From the IMG/VR virus record IMGVR_UViG_3300046517_000815, positions 1 to 20,414 of that record: a stretch of DNA of 20,414 nt. The stretch is one strand, 5' to 3'. The position numbers and the translations under genes were made by a program. Under the pieces are notes generated by a model. The model was not told the DNA's origin. It saw nothing but the letters and a program-made list of their open reading frames with translations, and did not search any database. The first letter of the stretch is position 1, and each line of letters starts with the position of its first letter. Origin of the DNA: a virus. Positions 1 to 7,542 of this stretch are shown here, one piece after another.

Positions 1-1614
1 CGTACCGCGAATGTCAATGGAAGTCGTGGCAGTCGAGTCATCCCTGATAGACGCATCAGCAACGCCGCCAGTCTTGCCGCCGATCACTTGGCCGTTGAAC
101 GCGATTCCGACCTTGAACTGGAAGCCGAACGGATTGCCGATAACCATCCCTACGCCTGAATCAGCATCACCGTTTGCGACTAGCCAAGTGCCAATGGTGT
201 TCGAGTAGCCAGTGCTGTTGTAGCTCCCGGCCACCCCGCTGTAGTTCTGCGTCGCAAGCTCAATCGCTGTAGCGCGTCCGGTGGAAACATCTCGGCGACC
301 AGCGCCGACGATGCCGATGCCTGTGCCAGCCCCGCTCCCGCTGAATCTGCCGATGCCATACACACCAACGGCATCGCCCTTGCCAGTGCCGGAACTGTTG
401 TAGTTGCTAGTTGCCGCGCCGTAGACACCGACTGGTTGCGCTTCGCAAGTAGCCGTGCCCTTGCCGATGCCTTGGATAGCGGCCATCTGCTCGCCGCCAT
501 CACCGCCACCGAACGAGGAGAAGGCAACCTGAATCGTTCGCGCGATCTTGACGCCTGGGTTCAGCGTCGTGTCAGGAGATGCCGAGGTTCCGATGCGCGC
601 GTAGATGACCTGTCCGGTGGTCGGGGTTCCCGTCCCACTGAACATGTTGAGGTTGTCGCCATTCCTGAGATCAAGGGCGTATGCCCCGATCCTTGCGGTG
701 AGCGCAGCCCTCGCGGTGTCGTAATTCCCCGAGGTCGTGTAATCGGCATCGCTGACCGAATCGCGCAGCTTCGCCTGCACCGTCCTGCTCTGCGCACCAC
801 TACCGAGCGGATTGAACGAAACAAGCGAAGCGTCCAGGCCGACAATCTCGCTTGCAGACACCGCAGGCTCGGCCGCCGCAGCGAAGCCGAACGCCTGCAC
901 TGTGACGTTGTTTGTTCCGGTCGCCGGAGCCGTCGTGAACGTGAGAGTCGACCCGGTCACGTTGTAGTCGACGCCGGGCTTCTGCTTCACCCCGTCGATG
1001 TCGACGATGACTGCGTGCGTCGTCACCGCTTGCACAAGGACAAAGTCGACGGTTGCGCCGTCGCCGCTGAAGAACTGAGTCGTGGGGATGAACGAGACTG
1101 TCTGGTCTGAGACGTCGCCAACGATGATCGCGCCATCGGCGTCGAACATGAGAACGCCGTTCGCGCGATCCGCCCCGGAAGGAAGCTCGCCGAGGCCCAC
1201 GATGTCGTCATCGGACAGGTGTATCGAGCGAGCGATGGCCGCGGCATTCTGCTGCGCGATCATCGTGACGCGATCGAGCGCGGCCTCGGCTACCTCGGCG
1301 TCACTCGGGTCGTTCTGTACGAAGTCTGACTCCTGAGTGATGTCGACGTTGCGAACGATAACCAGCGTGTAGCCAGTCGCCACCGGGCCGTACAGCCCGG
1401 CGGTGCTGATCGTGCCTGTTGCGGCGCTCGAGCCGCCACCGCTCACCGTGTAGTCTGAGCCTTCGACGAGCGTCAACGACTCGCCGGTTGTGTCGTTGAC
1501 GACGTAGACGTCCAGGTTGTCGGATTCGAAGAACGCGACAGGCGACGTGCCGAAGCTCTCCGTGGCGTCATCGCCAGCGAAGGTCTTACGGTTGAGGGAG
1601 GAAGCGACGGTCAT
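1..1614 (-). CDS. Tail fibre / tailspike, N-terminal 538 residues, cut by the left edge
   Basis: The frame from ATG 1614 is open to the window edge, 538 codons without a stop, with a GAGAG ribosome binding site. Residues 1-130 (MTVASSLNRKTFAGDDATESF, then GYTLVIVRNVDITQ and a SDAEVAEAALDRVTMIAQQ helix) match the T7 gp17-type N-terminal domain that anchors fibres to the podovirus tail. A similar module, FFSGDGATVDFVL with VDIDGVKQKPGVDYNVTGSTLTF, stands near 180-243. Beyond about 385 the sequence is Gly/Asn/Ser-rich with GVYG-type repeats and beta character, as in the shaft or spike region of a receptor-binding fibre. The receptor-binding end and any catalytic domain lie beyond the edge. Confidence 0.82.
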   Translation of the reverse strand, partial: MTVASSLNRKTFAGDDATESFGTSPVAFFESDNLDVYVVNDTTGESLTLVEGSDYTVSGGGSSAATGTISTAGLYGPVATGYTLVIVRNVDITQESDFVQNDPSDAEVAEAALDRVTMIAQQNAAAIARSIHLSDDDIVGLGELPSGADRANGVLMFDADGAIIVGDVSDQTVSFIPTTQFFSGDGATVDFVLVQAVTTHAVIVDIDGVKQKPGVDYNVTGSTLTFTTAPATGTNNVTVQAFGFAAAAEPAVSASEIVGLDASLVSFNPLGSGAQSRTVQAKLRDSVSDADYTTSGNYDTARAALTARIGAYALDLRNGDNLNMFSGTGTPTTGQVIYARIGTSASPDTTLNPGVKIARTIQVAFSSFGGGDGGEQMAAIQGIGKGTATCEAQPVGVYGAATSNYNSSGTGKGDAVGVYGIGRFSGSGAGTGIGIVGAGRRDVSTGRATAIELATQNYSGVAGSYNSTGYSNTIGTWLVANGDADSGVGMVIGNPFGFQFKVGIAFNGQVIGGKTGGVADASIRDDSTATTSIDIRGT

Positions 1615-1629
1615 GTATTACTCTCTTTC

Positions 1630-1639
1630 CAGTCTATCA
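1630..1639 (-). promoter_or_regulatory. Candidate phage promoter motif TGATAGACTG (copy 3 of 3) before the fibre gene
   Basis: The minus strand reads TGATAGACTGGAAAGAGAG and then TAATACATG. It shares the 12 bases TGATAGACTGGA with the capsid leader copy. Here the TGA is not a stop codon, so the match is not explained by stop usage. The following AAGAGAG serves as ribosome binding site. Confidence 0.4.
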
Positions 1640-1644
1640 TTCGG

Positions 1645-1663
1645 AGGCAATAGCCTTTCGGCT
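1645..1663 (-). other. Two overlapping small hairpins between gp16-like and fibre genes
   Basis: On the minus strand AGCC-GAAA-GGCT (1663-1652) is a four-pair stem with a GNRA loop, and AGGC-TATT-GCCT (1656-1645) is an alternative stem sharing four bases with it. The two cannot form together. Neither is followed by a U tract, so a terminator is unlikely. Confidence 0.3.
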
Positions 1664-4600
1664 CAACCCCTTGGCGTGTTGGTTGCTTCGAAGGTGCCGG
1701 GCGGTCGGTTGGACTTCTGCTCGACCTTCTGCGTGTCCTTGATGATGTGCTCGAGCAACTTCTCACGCAGCTTCTCGCGCTCAACCGCGTCCGCCGGCAG
1801 CGCGGCATACATGCCCTGCTTGCGGGTGCCCTCGAGCACGCGCTTGTAAACCTCTGCCTTGGCGAAGTCGGGAATCTGGTCCCAATCGGGTGAGTTCACG
1901 ATCGGTCCCATGATCTCCATCGCGTTCTTGCCGGAGACTTCACGGAAGATGTCGCGCTGCTCCTCTTGGAGAGCGACGCGCTTGTCTTTCGCGTTGAACG
2001 GCCCTTTCTCTTGGGCGAAGCGCGGCGCGTCCGCAATGGCAATCGCGAGGCGCGAAGCCTCAGTGCGTACCTTGTCCTTGCTCACTTCGCTCACCGCCAC
2101 CGGCATGACGGCGAACCAGCGGCCGTTCTCCTGCGGCTCGCCCCACACGTCGCGCTTGGGCAAGAGCTTCTCGCGCAGGAACGGGATCTGGCTCTGGATG
2201 GCGTCGAAGATCCCGTTCACCTCGCGCTTGTGCGGGTCGATCGCCGCGGCCGTCTGCCCGATCGCCTTCGGCACGAGCGAGGTTGCGTACTGCTCCATGA
2301 AGTTCTCGCCGTAGCGACCCGGGTCCGTGATCGCCTGGATGGCATTCGACAAGCCTGAGAGATACGTCGTGGAGACGGTCGCGTTGCCGAACATGAGCAC
2401 CAGCATGGTCGCGATCTTCGCCTTGTCGTCGCCGTCCTTGGTGTTTCTCTCAAGCTCGATCAGGTCCGCGGCAATGCCGAGCACCTTCGCCACCGGCTCG
2501 ATCCTCTGGTAGCTGTAATACTTGTCGCCGATCTTGACGGAGTAGGGCTGCCACCCGGCCGCGGACTTCGTGCGGCGCTCCTCTTTGTCGAACATCCCGC
2601 CGCCGGTGAGGCGATCGTCTGAGGCGAACGTGTACGCGGTGGCGGCAAGGCCGGTGCCAATCAGCACGCGCGCAACGGCCTTCGCCTGCGCTTCGCCGCC
2701 GGCCTTCAGGTCCGTACGCCACTTGGCCGAGAGGAGGTTCAGGAGCGGCGTGTGCTGCACGGCCCAGGAGAGGAGGTTCGCCGGGGTGCGTACGAAGGGG
2801 ATGACGAAACTGAGCGGGCTGCCCTGGAGAGCGCGCTGCGCGATCTCCATGCGCGGCCCGAGACGCTGCGCGAACACGGACTCCGCGCCGACGTCTTGAA
2901 TCTTTTTCATAATCGCGGCTGCGTCCTTTGCCTCGAGGCCGAAGTCGGGGCGCGCAGTGTAGAGCGTCACGCGCTCGCGGCCTTCCGCCGTCTCGGGGTG
3001 CAGCCCTTCCTTCACGACGCGGTCGATCGCCTCGATGTAGGCTTGCCCGCGCTCGGCGAGCGTGCGGAACATGACGTCCTCGACCTGGAGCGCTTTGAAC
3101 GGCAGCCGGATGACTTCGCCAGCCTTGCCGGGGATCGCTTCGCGGAACTGGTCGGCCTTCTCGACGTGCGAGCCTTTCATCTTCCAGACTTCGGAAGCGG
3201 CGAGAAGCGCTTCCTTGGCGCCGAGCTTGATGCCGTAGTACGGGGCGAAGGCACGAGCCTTCCACTGCGAGAGCGTGAGAGGATCGCCGTGCGCAGCCTT
3301 GTCGAGCGCGAGGAGCGACGCCGAGACGACGCTCTCGGGGATCTCGACGAACAGCTTCGTCAGGTTGCCCAGGATGTTTGCCATGTGCGTCTGCGGCCCG
3401 GAGAGGATGGCGGCGCGCCATCCTTCGATCACTTGCTCGAGCGTAGACGCCTTCTCGTACTGGCGAGCGAACTCGGTCATCTGTGCCGGGTCTTTGAAGT
3501 CGGCGACCATGCGCGCGAGATCCTGCAACTTGCCTTTGCGCTCGGCGAGCTTGAGCAGCCCCTCGGCTTCCCCAAGGAACGACGGGTCGCGCTTGATGGC
3601 GCGGAAGATCTGGAGCGCGCGACCGGCCTCGGCGCCGACGCCTTCCACCTCGGCCTTCAACATTGACACGCGCTCGATCGCCGCGAGCGCCTTGAGTTTC
3701 ATCGCAGGCGAGAGGTCTTCCGGGGCAACCTCGGCGACGGCTTTGAGTTGAGCCACCGCGTCGGCCGCCGCGCCGCGCAGCATGTGCGCGCGGGCATAGA
3801 TCTCCGCCGCATTGGCCGCGTCGCCGACGACGTGCTCGCCGACCGCACCGTCGGTGGACATGCGCAAGCCCTCGGCCGCGGTCGTCTTGTTCGGCACAAC
3901 ACCGCGCGTCTGCGCGTTGATCTCGGCCTGGTAGAGTTCGGTGACGTTGCGAAGGACACCCTTGGCGGTGTCGCCGTCGACGATGTACTCGTACTTGACC
4001 GGGTCGGCAGGGTCCGTCTCAAGCAGGCGCGGCTTGTCCGCGTCCATGAACTTGCGCACTTGCTCGGGGCGCGTGTCCTTGGCGAGCGCTGCTTCGATCC
4101 GCTGCTCGAGCGCGATCTCGCCGTAGGGAGGGGGAAGCTCGCCGGGCTTGGGCATCTCGGCCAGTTTGGCGGCGAGCGCCGGGTCAGCCTTCGCGTCCGC
4201 CAGCACTTGCTCGGGCTTGACACCTGTCTCGGCGAAGATATGCTGCATGCCCTTCGCGACATGCACGGACGCCTTCACGCCTCCGAGCAGAATCGCGTTG
4301 TCCATGAACTCCTGCGCGGTCGGAAGGTGCCCCTCGAGGGCCGCGGACGTGGTCGTGAGGGTGCCTAGCTCGGCCCCGAAGGCGCCGGCGCGGCCCACGA
4401 ACGGCTGCGCGAACTTGCCTGCTCCTGCCGTGGCAGCGCCGATCACCGCGCCCTTGGCGCCGCCCTTGAGGGCCGCGAAGCCCACCTCCTGCACTCCCTG
4501 CCAGGACGTCGCGTAGTTGTGGGTGTACGCCTCGATCAGCGCCTCGCGAAGCGCCATCGGGGCTGCGAAGGCGCCTGCCGCGGCGCCGATGGCGTTGCCT

Positions 4601-4923
4601 ACCACTGGGACGGCGGAGCCGGCTACACCCCCGGCAAAGCCCCCGGCGATCATCGCCGGCACGTCGCCGACCATTTGGCCGGCGGCGGACGAGAGGCGGT
4701 GATACCAGGGCGCGTCCTCGCCGAGTTCCATGTCGGGCATCTTGCCGCGCTTGGCAAGGCCGCCGCTCGACGCCTGAAGGCCGGCGAGGAAGGCGTCGCC
4801 GAAGTCCTGCGCCTGCTTGCCCGGCGCGGGGCGCGAGGCGCCGAGCACCGGCGCTTGGGCTTCCCATCCGGTTCCTGATGCGACCGGCGTCGCCGGGGCG
4901 GCCAGATCCTCCCAGGAAGCCAT
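1663..4923 (-). CDS. Large internal virion / ejection protein (T7 gp16-like by position)
   Basis: The 1086-residue product is the largest here. Residues 83-124 form a Gly/Ala-rich hydrophobic stretch (VPAMIAGGFAGGVAGSAVPVV and on), likely membrane-active, with a second Gly/Ala-rich region near 152-195. The middle is helical. Near 500-520 stands WRAAILSGPQTHMANILGN, a segment I recall from large podovirus and siphovirus virion proteins ('ails-p-T---N--gN'). A C-terminal region follows with FVIPFVRTPANLLSWAVQ. T7 gp16 spans the inner membrane during DNA ejection and has an N-terminal transglycosylase; no such catalytic motif is recognised here. The stop is followed by a 48-base gap, then the fibre gene. 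Confidence 0.75.
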   Translation of the reverse strand: MASWEDLAAPATPVASGTGWEAQAPVLGASRPAPGKQAQDFGDAFLAGLQASSGGLAKRGKMPDMELGEDAPWYHRLSSAAGQMVGDVPAMIAGGFAGGVAGSAVPVVGNAIGAAAGAFAAPMALREALIEAYTHNYATSWQGVQEVGFAALKGGAKGAVIGAATAGAGKFAQPFVGRAGAFGAELGTLTTTSAALEGHLPTAQEFMDNAILLGGVKASVHVAKGMQHIFAETGVKPEQVLADAKADPALAAKLAEMPKPGELPPPYGEIALEQRIEAALAKDTRPEQVRKFMDADKPRLLETDPADPVKYEYIVDGDTAKGVLRNVTELYQAEINAQTRGVVPNKTTAAEGLRMSTDGAVGEHVVGDAANAAEIYARAHMLRGAAADAVAQLKAVAEVAPEDLSPAMKLKALAAIERVSMLKAEVEGVGAEAGRALQIFRAIKRDPSFLGEAEGLLKLAERKGKLQDLARMVADFKDPAQMTEFARQYEKASTLEQVIEGWRAAILSGPQTHMANILGNLTKLFVEIPESVVSASLLALDKAAHGDPLTLSQWKARAFAPYYGIKLGAKEALLAASEVWKMKGSHVEKADQFREAIPGKAGEVIRLPFKALQVEDVMFRTLAERGQAYIEAIDRVVKEGLHPETAEGRERVTLYTARPDFGLEAKDAAAIMKKIQDVGAESVFAQRLGPRMEIAQRALQGSPLSFVIPFVRTPANLLSWAVQHTPLLNLLSAKWRTDLKAGGEAQAKAVARVLIGTGLAATAYTFASDDRLTGGGMFDKEERRTKSAAGWQPYSVKIGDKYYSYQRIEPVAKVLGIAADLIELERNTKDGDDKAKIATMLVLMFGNATVSTTYLSGLSNAIQAITDPGRYGENFMEQYATSLVPKAIGQTAAAIDPHKREVNGIFDAIQSQIPFLREKLLPKRDVWGEPQENGRWFAVMPVAVSEVSKDKVRTEASRLAIAIADAPRFAQEKGPFNAKDKRVALQEEQRDIFREVSGKNAMEIMGPIVNSPDWDQIPDFAKAEVYKRVLEGTRKQGMYAALPADAVEREKLREKLLEHIIKDTQKVEQKSNRPPGTFEATNTPRG

Positions 4924-6644
4924 TACCTACCCTTCGGCTGGACACCGCCGGAAAGAGGATTGAACGGCAACGGCTTAAAGCCCGGAGGCGGCGGTGCCTC
5001 GGCCGGCGCAGCCCACGGCTCGCCGGTGTACGGGTTAAGCGCATCGGCCGCGACACCCAGTTGAGCGGCGCGATAGTGCAACGCCGAATCGGACAAACGC
5101 TTCTGCTCGGTAGGCTCGGCGGCCTTCGGCGCTTTGCTGCGCGCGGCAAAAGCCTCTGGCGTCATCACAACCTGCTGACCCTTCGAGTTGATGAATGGCT
5201 GATTGACTTGTATTTCGGCGTTCGGCGCGGCACGCAGATCCACAACCGCAGGCATCGCGGCCCGCTGGCGCTCTCTCGCGGAGGTAACGGACCCGGCAAT
5301 GAACTCGGCGGAGCCAACCCAATCCTTGCTCTGCGGGTTGAACAACTCGTTCGGATCTTTCTGCGCCTTGCGATACTCGGCCACCTTGTCGAGCACGCGC
5401 GCCTGGTAATCGAGTTGGATCGTTGCCACCAGTGCCGGCTGACCAGCGAACTTCGGGTCGTTCTGGAAGGCATGCGAGATCACCGACATTTCGCCGGACA
5501 GTTTGGCGCCGATCCTGACGTTGTTCTCGTCACGCTGGTTAGCGAACCAGCCGCGAGCCGTTTCTGCGTCCCGCGTGTTCAACTGCCCGCGTTCAACCGC
5601 TGTGTTTACGTCAGCGGCATCATACCGTTTCTTGGCATCACCCGGCTGCGCGTACGCGCTCAACCACAAACCACGCATGACTTGCGGGTCGGACGTCTTC
5701 TCGCCGTGCGCAAGCTCTTTCGCGTAAAGATCCATCGTCGTGATGAGATGCTGACGCAACGGACGCTCGAGCTTCGAGTCATCGAGGATGCTGCGCATCA
5801 GACCGGCTTTATTGGAGTTCGGATCGCGGATCTGCTTGTAGTAATCGTCGCCCTGCTTTTCGCTGCCCTCGTGGAACTCGCGTCTCGCCTCCTCGCGCAA
5901 GTACGTCTCGTTCGTGCGGCGCCCTGTCTCCTCCGTCTTCGCCGCGTGCTGCGCGAGTTCGCGCTGCTCGGGCGAGAGATCGTACTTGCCGGCAGTGAGA
6001 TCTTTCGCCACCGAGGCAGGGTCGCCGGTGCGGATCGTCGCCAACACGGCGCTCATGTTCATCTGCTTCGCGTGGAAGTCCTTCAACTCCTGCTTCTTCT
6101 CCGGGCTGACGTTCGGGAAGGTATCGATATACGCATTGACGTTGGCGATCGCGGTCGGCAGGTACGTCGGCTGGCCGGCGAGGATCGACGCCTCGTTGCT
6201 CACGATCTTGTTCGCACCGGACTTCGCCTCCGCGAACGCGCGCTGGACGTTGATCGCATTCGCCTGCTGGTCGAACATCAAAGCGGCGTTGGCCTGCCCG
6301 ATCCTGACCGTTGAGACGCCAGCTTTCGTGCCGTAGCCTTGGCCGATATTGTCGATGTCGGCCATCATCCGTTCTTTTATTTTGGCTGTATCAGCACCGG
6401 AGAGTGCGGCGTCGTCCAGTTCCTTCGCGTACTTGGCACGCACTTCCGACAGCCCGACTTGCGCCTTGCGCGATTCGTCCTGCGCCATCTGGTCTAGAAC
6501 GGCATTGCCTGTGTGCTGAATAGTGTGGGATAGGCCGCCAAGAGCAGCAGCAGTCGGATCGTCTTCCGCGCTTGCGCGCCGACCGCCGTTGATCGGAAGC
6601 TGGCCGACTTGCGCGCTGTACCCGCCGGTAGGAAGAAGGGGCAT
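4923..6644 (-). CDS. Internal virion / ejection protein (T7 gp15-like by position)
   Basis: The 573-residue product is charged, mostly helical and lacks membrane segments. Residues about 55-100 (DESRKAQVGLSEVRAKYAKELDD) and the long middle (KEELKDF-like helices, TEETGRRTNETYLREEARREF) suggest extended helical bundles. The C-terminus is Pro-rich (APAEAPPPPGFKPLPFNP). T7 gp15 forms the periplasmic tube of the ejectosome; assignment here rests on length, helical make-up and place between gp14-like and gp16-like genes. No peptidoglycan hydrolase motif is seen. It overlaps both neighbours by one base (TGATG and TAATG). Confidence 0.7.
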   Translation of the reverse strand: MPLLPTGGYSAQVGQLPINGGRRASAEDDPTAAALGGLSHTIQHTGNAVLDQMAQDESRKAQVGLSEVRAKYAKELDDAALSGADTAKIKERMMADIDNIGQGYGTKAGVSTVRIGQANAALMFDQQANAINVQRAFAEAKSGANKIVSNEASILAGQPTYLPTAIANVNAYIDTFPNVSPEKKQELKDFHAKQMNMSAVLATIRTGDPASVAKDLTAGKYDLSPEQRELAQHAAKTEETGRRTNETYLREEARREFHEGSEKQGDDYYKQIRDPNSNKAGLMRSILDDSKLERPLRQHLITTMDLYAKELAHGEKTSDPQVMRGLWLSAYAQPGDAKKRYDAADVNTAVERGQLNTRDAETARGWFANQRDENNVRIGAKLSGEMSVISHAFQNDPKFAGQPALVATIQLDYQARVLDKVAEYRKAQKDPNELFNPQSKDWVGSAEFIAGSVTSARERQRAAMPAVVDLRAAPNAEIQVNQPFINSKGQQVVMTPEAFAARSKAPKAAEPTEQKRLSDSALHYRAAQLGVAADALNPYTGEPWAAPAEAPPPPGFKPLPFNPLSGGVQPKGR

Positions 6645-7114
6645 CAGCCGCCTCGATTCAGCGTAGATTCCGCTTTGTAGGTATTGTTGGCGCCGGACAG
6701 GAGTTCGCTCCCGGCCTTCAGATACCCGGCCGTCTGAGCGTTACCGCCGGCGAACGCATCGAGGCCAGCGGTGTTGTTGAACTGCCGCTCGCCGAGCTTG
6801 CCGCGGTAGGTGATGTACTGGCGCTCAAGCTCGCTCTGCGCCGCAGCGTCGCCGAGAACATCGAGCACGCTACCCTCGCTGCCGCTGCCGCCTGACTTGC
6901 CCTGCGCAGCCCGGATGCTTCCGAGGCGCATGAACGTCTCGCGATCGTGTTGCGCCGCCAGATCCTCCGCTTCCTGCTTCGCGATCTGCGCGTTCTGCTG
7001 GTTGACCTTGACGTTATAGTTCGCCGCAGCCTTGGCGGTTTCGCCCTGCTGGATGGCGGCGCCGGCGCCCACGACTGCGGCGGCGGCGACGATGAAAGGA
7101 ATTGCGACAGCCAT
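6644..7114 (-). CDS. Internal virion / ejection protein (T7 gp14-like)
   Basis: The 156-residue product begins with a hydrophobic segment (residues 2-22, AVAIPFIVAAAAVVGAGAAI) and continues as a long charged helix rich in Ala, Gln and Glu (NYNVKVNQQNAQIAKQEAED), then an RETFMRLGSIRAAQGKSG turn and a second helix. This order (membrane segment, coiled coil, 'R-G--rAa-G-sG') is typical of gp14-like proteins, which are ejected and form an outer-membrane pore for DNA entry. It overlaps both neighbours by one base (TAATG, TGATG), making an operon with the gp13- and gp15-like genes. Confidence 0.82.
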   Translation of the reverse strand: MAVAIPFIVAAAAVVGAGAAIQQGETAKAAANYNVKVNQQNAQIAKQEAEDLAAQHDRETFMRLGSIRAAQGKSGGSGSEGSVLDVLGDAAAQSELERQYITYRGKLGERQFNNTAGLDAFAGGNAQTAGYLKAGSELLSGANNTYKAESTLNRGG

Positions 7115-7542
7115 TAGTTGTACCTCGCGTACCCGACCGAGTCCGTCCCGTCGGGGTTGTAGCCGCGCATGAGCGGCGCCTCAATCTCAAAACCGAGCAT
7201 CTTCGCCCACCGATGACCGGCGGCGAAATGCTTGAGTACAGTAAGCTCCACGCGGCCCTTGACGGCCGCAAGGTTCTTCAGCGTCTCCTGCGTGATCCAG
7301 AGCATGTGCGGCCCGGTGCCGAGACTCATGTGTGCCCACGCCATGTGCCGGCCGGGCCAGAGCAACATTGTGCCGGCTATCGCGATAGGATCGCCGTCGA
7401 CGACTCCGGTCCAAGTGTTCTGTCTCTCGAGGAGCGCGAGCGTCGATGGATCTCGCCGCATGTCGCCGATCTGGTCGACAGCCGGCCCGCGCTCCATGAG
7501 CCAGTCGTAGTGCCAACTGCGAAAGGGAACTATCTGCCTCAT
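7114..7542 (-). CDS. GNAT-like protein related to T7 internal protein gp13
   Basis: The start is ATG 7542, overlapping the tail B stop (ATGA); the longer frame from 7707 begins with an Arg-rich shadow of tail B. The 142-residue product shows DPIAIAGTMLLWPGRHMAWAHM at 51-72 and RVELTVLKHFAAGHRWAKMLGFE at 97-119. This matches the T7 gp13-type family, which has a GNAT-like fold ending in 'F--G-RWA--LGFe-eg-m--y-PdG-d---Yar'. In T7, gp13 is needed for normal virions. Whether it still acetylates anything is unknown. The position just before a gp14-like gene supports the assignment. The stop overlaps the next ATG (TAATG). Confidence 0.82.
   Translation of the reverse strand: MRQIVPFRSWHYDWLMERGPAVDQIGDMRRDPSTLALLERQNTWTGVVDGDPIAIAGTMLLWPGRHMAWAHMSLGTGPHMLWITQETLKNLAAVKGRVELTVLKHFAAGHRWAKMLGFEIEAPLMRGYNPDGTDSVGYARYN

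Noticed and set aside
436-1110. Plus-strand frame of 224 codons in the left end
   Set aside because: It lies opposite the open fibre frame and its product is Arg-rich and featureless.
4878-6314. Plus-strand open frame (478 codons) opposite the gp15-like gene
   Set aside because: Arg/Leu/Val-rich shadow with no recognisable feature; the minus-strand gene overlaps both neighbours in operon style.
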